This document shows positions 10,155 to 11,615 of a DNA stretch of 11,615 nt, piece after piece. Source of the stretch: Lojkania enalia. Lineage: Eukaryota > Ascomycota > Dothideomycetes > Pleosporales. The notes under the pieces are model-generated. The model had not been told where the DNA came from. It did not search any database and saw only the letters and a list, made by a program, of their open reading frames with translations. Made by a program: the position numbers and the translations under genes. Within the stretch, counting starts at the first letter, position 1; each line of letters opens with the position of its first letter. The stretch covers positions 373,083 to 384,697 of the forward strand of contig ML986590.1 of the NCBI GenBank assembly GCA_010094045.1, given 5' to 3'.

Positions 10155-10365
10155 AAATAGATTTTAGTAAATTAAAAGATTAATACTACTAGTTAAATAT
10201 TCCTACTCTTTATTATTATTACTAGCTACTACTATCTCTCTATCTAGTATAAAAGCGATAATATATCTAAAAACTAGGCTATTATAGTTAGTAAAAACGG
10301 CTAGATAATAAATAAACTTAGTATTAAGTAGTTAAAGTACTTTTATAAATATATAAGAAATTAAA
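10155..10365 (+). pseudogene. Fot1/pogo-like transposase fragment (plus strand)
   Basis: A plus-strand frame with codons starting at 10155 reads as the middle of a Fot1/pogo DDE transposase, between its first and second catalytic Asp. Recognisable: LLFIII near 10205-10225, YKSDNISKN at about 10245-10272, AIIVSKNG then a lost Trp (10278-10304), and LKYFYKYIR (about 10332-10358). It aligns residue by residue with the minus-strand transposase at 11339-11411. No frameshift is seen; stops are TAA or TAG at expected Trp or Gln sites. The left end is cut exactly at the Gypsy boundary, and similarity ends near 10360 before the LLILDG motif, where the next element begins. Both missing ends point to nested insertions. 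Confidence 0.82.
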
Positions 10366-10386
10366 TAATATATAATATATTCTACT

Positions 10387-10414
10387 ATTAAAGCGGCCAA
10401 ACCATTAAAGCGGC
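10387..10414. repeat. Direct repeat of ATTAAAGCGGC, 17-bp spacing
   Basis: The 11 bases ATTAAAGCGGC occur at 10387-10397 and again at 10404-10414. They sit outside the transposase stop at the 3' end of the Fot1-like element and keep CpA (CCAAACCA), unlike the Gypsy block. Inference: part of a terminal inverted repeat with repeated transposase-binding sites. Confidence 0.65.
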
Positions 10415-10457
10415 TACTTTTTCTTAGTACAACGAACACCATATACAAAAAGTTAAT

Positions 10458-11615
10458 TTACTTAATACTAATAAGAGATTCTACGTATAATATACTTTCA
10501 TCTAATTTAGAATTTTCCCTACTATCCTTTTAGCACGTACGAGTGTTATGTCCAGTCTTACTATAGTTACTATAGTAGCGTTAAGCTGGTTGAGCCCTTT
10601 TTTAAGTATCAGTACTATAAGTCTTCTTAAAGGGCTAAGAGCCTATAAATACTTTAGCAGCTATATATAAAGATCCCTTACTATATAATACTATACTACT
10701 ATACTAAATATACTTTCTTTTATATGTTTTACGCTTAGTTACTTCTTCTAATTACCTTTTAAGCTTAGAGTTACGAGTTTAAAGAAGCGTATTCTAATAT
10801 AATATTAACTTAGCACCTTTTATAAGTTGTAAGAATCCTTCTTATACCTCTTTTAGTAATTGTATAAAGGACTTTTATATAAGTGTTAATTGTAACCTAA
10901 ATTTATATATATTACTTAGAGTTTTAAACTACTAGAAGTTTTCTTATAGAAGTAGTTTTAGTAGAGTATATAGTTATATATTAAAGTAATCTAATATAAC
11001 CTACGCGTTTAGAGGAACAATTTCTATTACTTTAAAAGCCTTTTAATAGTTCTTATATATAAATACATTAAAAAACGCATTCTTAAAGGCTGGAAGAAAG
11101 CCTTCTTTATTAATATAGTAGACGCGTTAGTACGCTAAGTCTTATATATACTATAAATACTTCAGCTTTAATAGTAAGAAGTAAACTATATTAAAAGGCT
11201 AAAGTATATATAATAAATAAGAAAGTATATAAAACGTTAGAATCTTTTATATAAGGTAGTAATCTTTAAATTCCTAATTAAAGTAGCTTTTATAGCCGTC
11301 TAAAATAAGTAGCTTATATAACCATACCTAATACATCTTTATATACTTATTAAAGTACTTTAGCTACTTAAGACTAAGTATATTATTTATCTAGCTGTTT
11401 TTAGAGACTAAAATTTTCTAATTATATAGTATACCTACTTCTTTATATTATATAGAGATATAGACGCGTCCTTTATAGATAATAAATAGTAGGGTCGCGT
11501 ATACAGTAGTATAGATACTCTAGATAACTATAACCTACTTATAATCGTCTAGCTATATAAGAGTAGGCCTTATATAATATTCTAAACCTATAACAACTTT
11601 TATAGTACTAATAAT
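10458..11615 (-). pseudogene. Fot1/pogo-like DDE transposase, C-terminal 386 codons
   Basis: Former cut-and-paste transposase. One frame runs from the window edge (11615) to a TAA at 10458-10460 without frameshift. Features: VISTIKVVIG-like lead-in at the edge (consensus VIST-K), a YKGRVYIS segment (about 11465-11490), LKYFNKYIK (about 11345-11370), LLILDG with the second catalytic Asp intact at 11298-11300, and the third Asp as Asn (GAT to AAT) at 11190-11192, exactly 35 residues on, giving the D-35-D spacing of Fot1. At the C-terminus, 10533-10577 reads YYSNYSKTGHNTRTC, a CCHC knuckle with its first two Cys mutated to Tyr and His and last Cys kept; such knuckles are known in fungal Fot1-like proteins. 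The DNA-binding domain and first Asp lie beyond 11615. CAA and TGG codons survive, so it is less RIPped than the Gypsy copies. Confidence 0.93.

Larger units (their letters stand above)
1..10380. other. RIP-mutated AT-rich repeat block
   Basis: Seen directly: CpA and TpG are nearly absent over about 10 kb (the first 60 bases contain neither), while TpA is abundant on both strands. Mutated codons in the retroelement frames fit C to T or G to A: Cys to Tyr in the zinc knuckle, Gly to Ser or Asp and Asp to Asn in protease, and Gln, Arg or Trp codons to TAA or TAG. I met no in-frame TGA in the stretches I translated, as expected when TpG is gone. Known: this is the pattern of repeat-induced point mutation, which acts on duplicated DNA in ascomycetes before meiosis. 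Inference: the block is silenced heterochromatin. The signature fades to the right of about 10,380. Confidence 0.93.
10366..11615 (-). mobile_element. Fot1/pogo-like DNA transposon (5' part beyond window)
   Basis: Contains the minus-strand transposase and, outside its stop, a non-coding end with repeated ATTAAAGCGGC motifs. The outer terminus is not resolved; it lies between 10360, where the plus-strand fragment stops matching, and 10387. Elements of this family insert at TA, which is useless for placing the end here because TA is everywhere. The partner terminal repeat must lie to the right of 11615. Confidence 0.6.

Noticed and set aside
1..11615. Naturally AT-rich genome such as mitochondrial, centromeric or protist DNA
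   Set aside because: AT bias alone would not remove CpA and TpG while sparing CpG, and the retroelement frames recover known motifs when C to T changes are assumed.
1..11615. tRNA, rRNA, CRISPR array or bacterial operon
   Set aside because: No cloverleaf, rRNA core sequence, regular spacer array or intact ORF with a ribosome binding site was seen on either strand.

Overview
The window is a transposon graveyard from what is most likely a filamentous ascomycete (Pezizomycotina). The DNA is very AT-rich and, from base 1 to about 10,380, almost free of the dinucleotides CpA and TpG, with TpA everywhere. That is the footprint of repeat-induced point mutation (RIP), a fungal process that turns C into T in duplicated DNA, mainly at CpA. 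No intact gene and no host gene can be seen. All recognisable protein remnants carry many TAA/TAG stops, in the places expected for former CAA, CAG, CGA or TGG codons.

Bases 1-10154 hold two head-to-tail copies, both on the minus strand, of one Ty3/Gypsy LTR retrotransposon of the chromovirus type. Base 1 of copy 1 matches base 6142 of copy 2, and base 4009 matches base 10154. Copy 1 (1-4009) is cut by the window edge and shows leader/LTR, Gag, protease, reverse transcriptase and most of RNase H. Copy 2 (about 4010-10154) is complete apart from its 3' LTR, which it seems to share with copy 1. Its order on the minus strand is LTR/leader, Gag with a CCHC knuckle, protease, reverse transcriptase, RNase H, integrase with D-35-E, and a C-terminal chromodomain. 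In both copies pol lies in the -1 frame relative to gag, and both keep the slippery heptamer A AAA AAC in the gag frame just after the knuckle.

Bases 10155-11615 hold two relics of Fot1/pogo-type DNA transposons. A short plus-strand piece of transposase (10155-10365) directly abuts the end of Gypsy copy 2, so the Gypsy element seems to have inserted into it. A minus-strand transposase (10458-11615, N-terminus beyond the window) keeps the second catalytic Asp, the mutated third one at D-35-D spacing, and a C-terminal CCHC knuckle. It is visibly less mutated and still has many CpA and TpG. A 17-bp-spaced direct repeat lies just outside its stop and probably belongs to its terminal repeat.

The likely history is a Fot1-like element hit by a Gypsy element and by a second Fot1-like element, Gypsy duplication in tandem, and RIP on all of it. 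The two Gypsy copies have diverged unequally: copy 2 has also lost much of the CpG that copy 1 keeps. Bases 4010-4342 are not assigned to any recognised protein.
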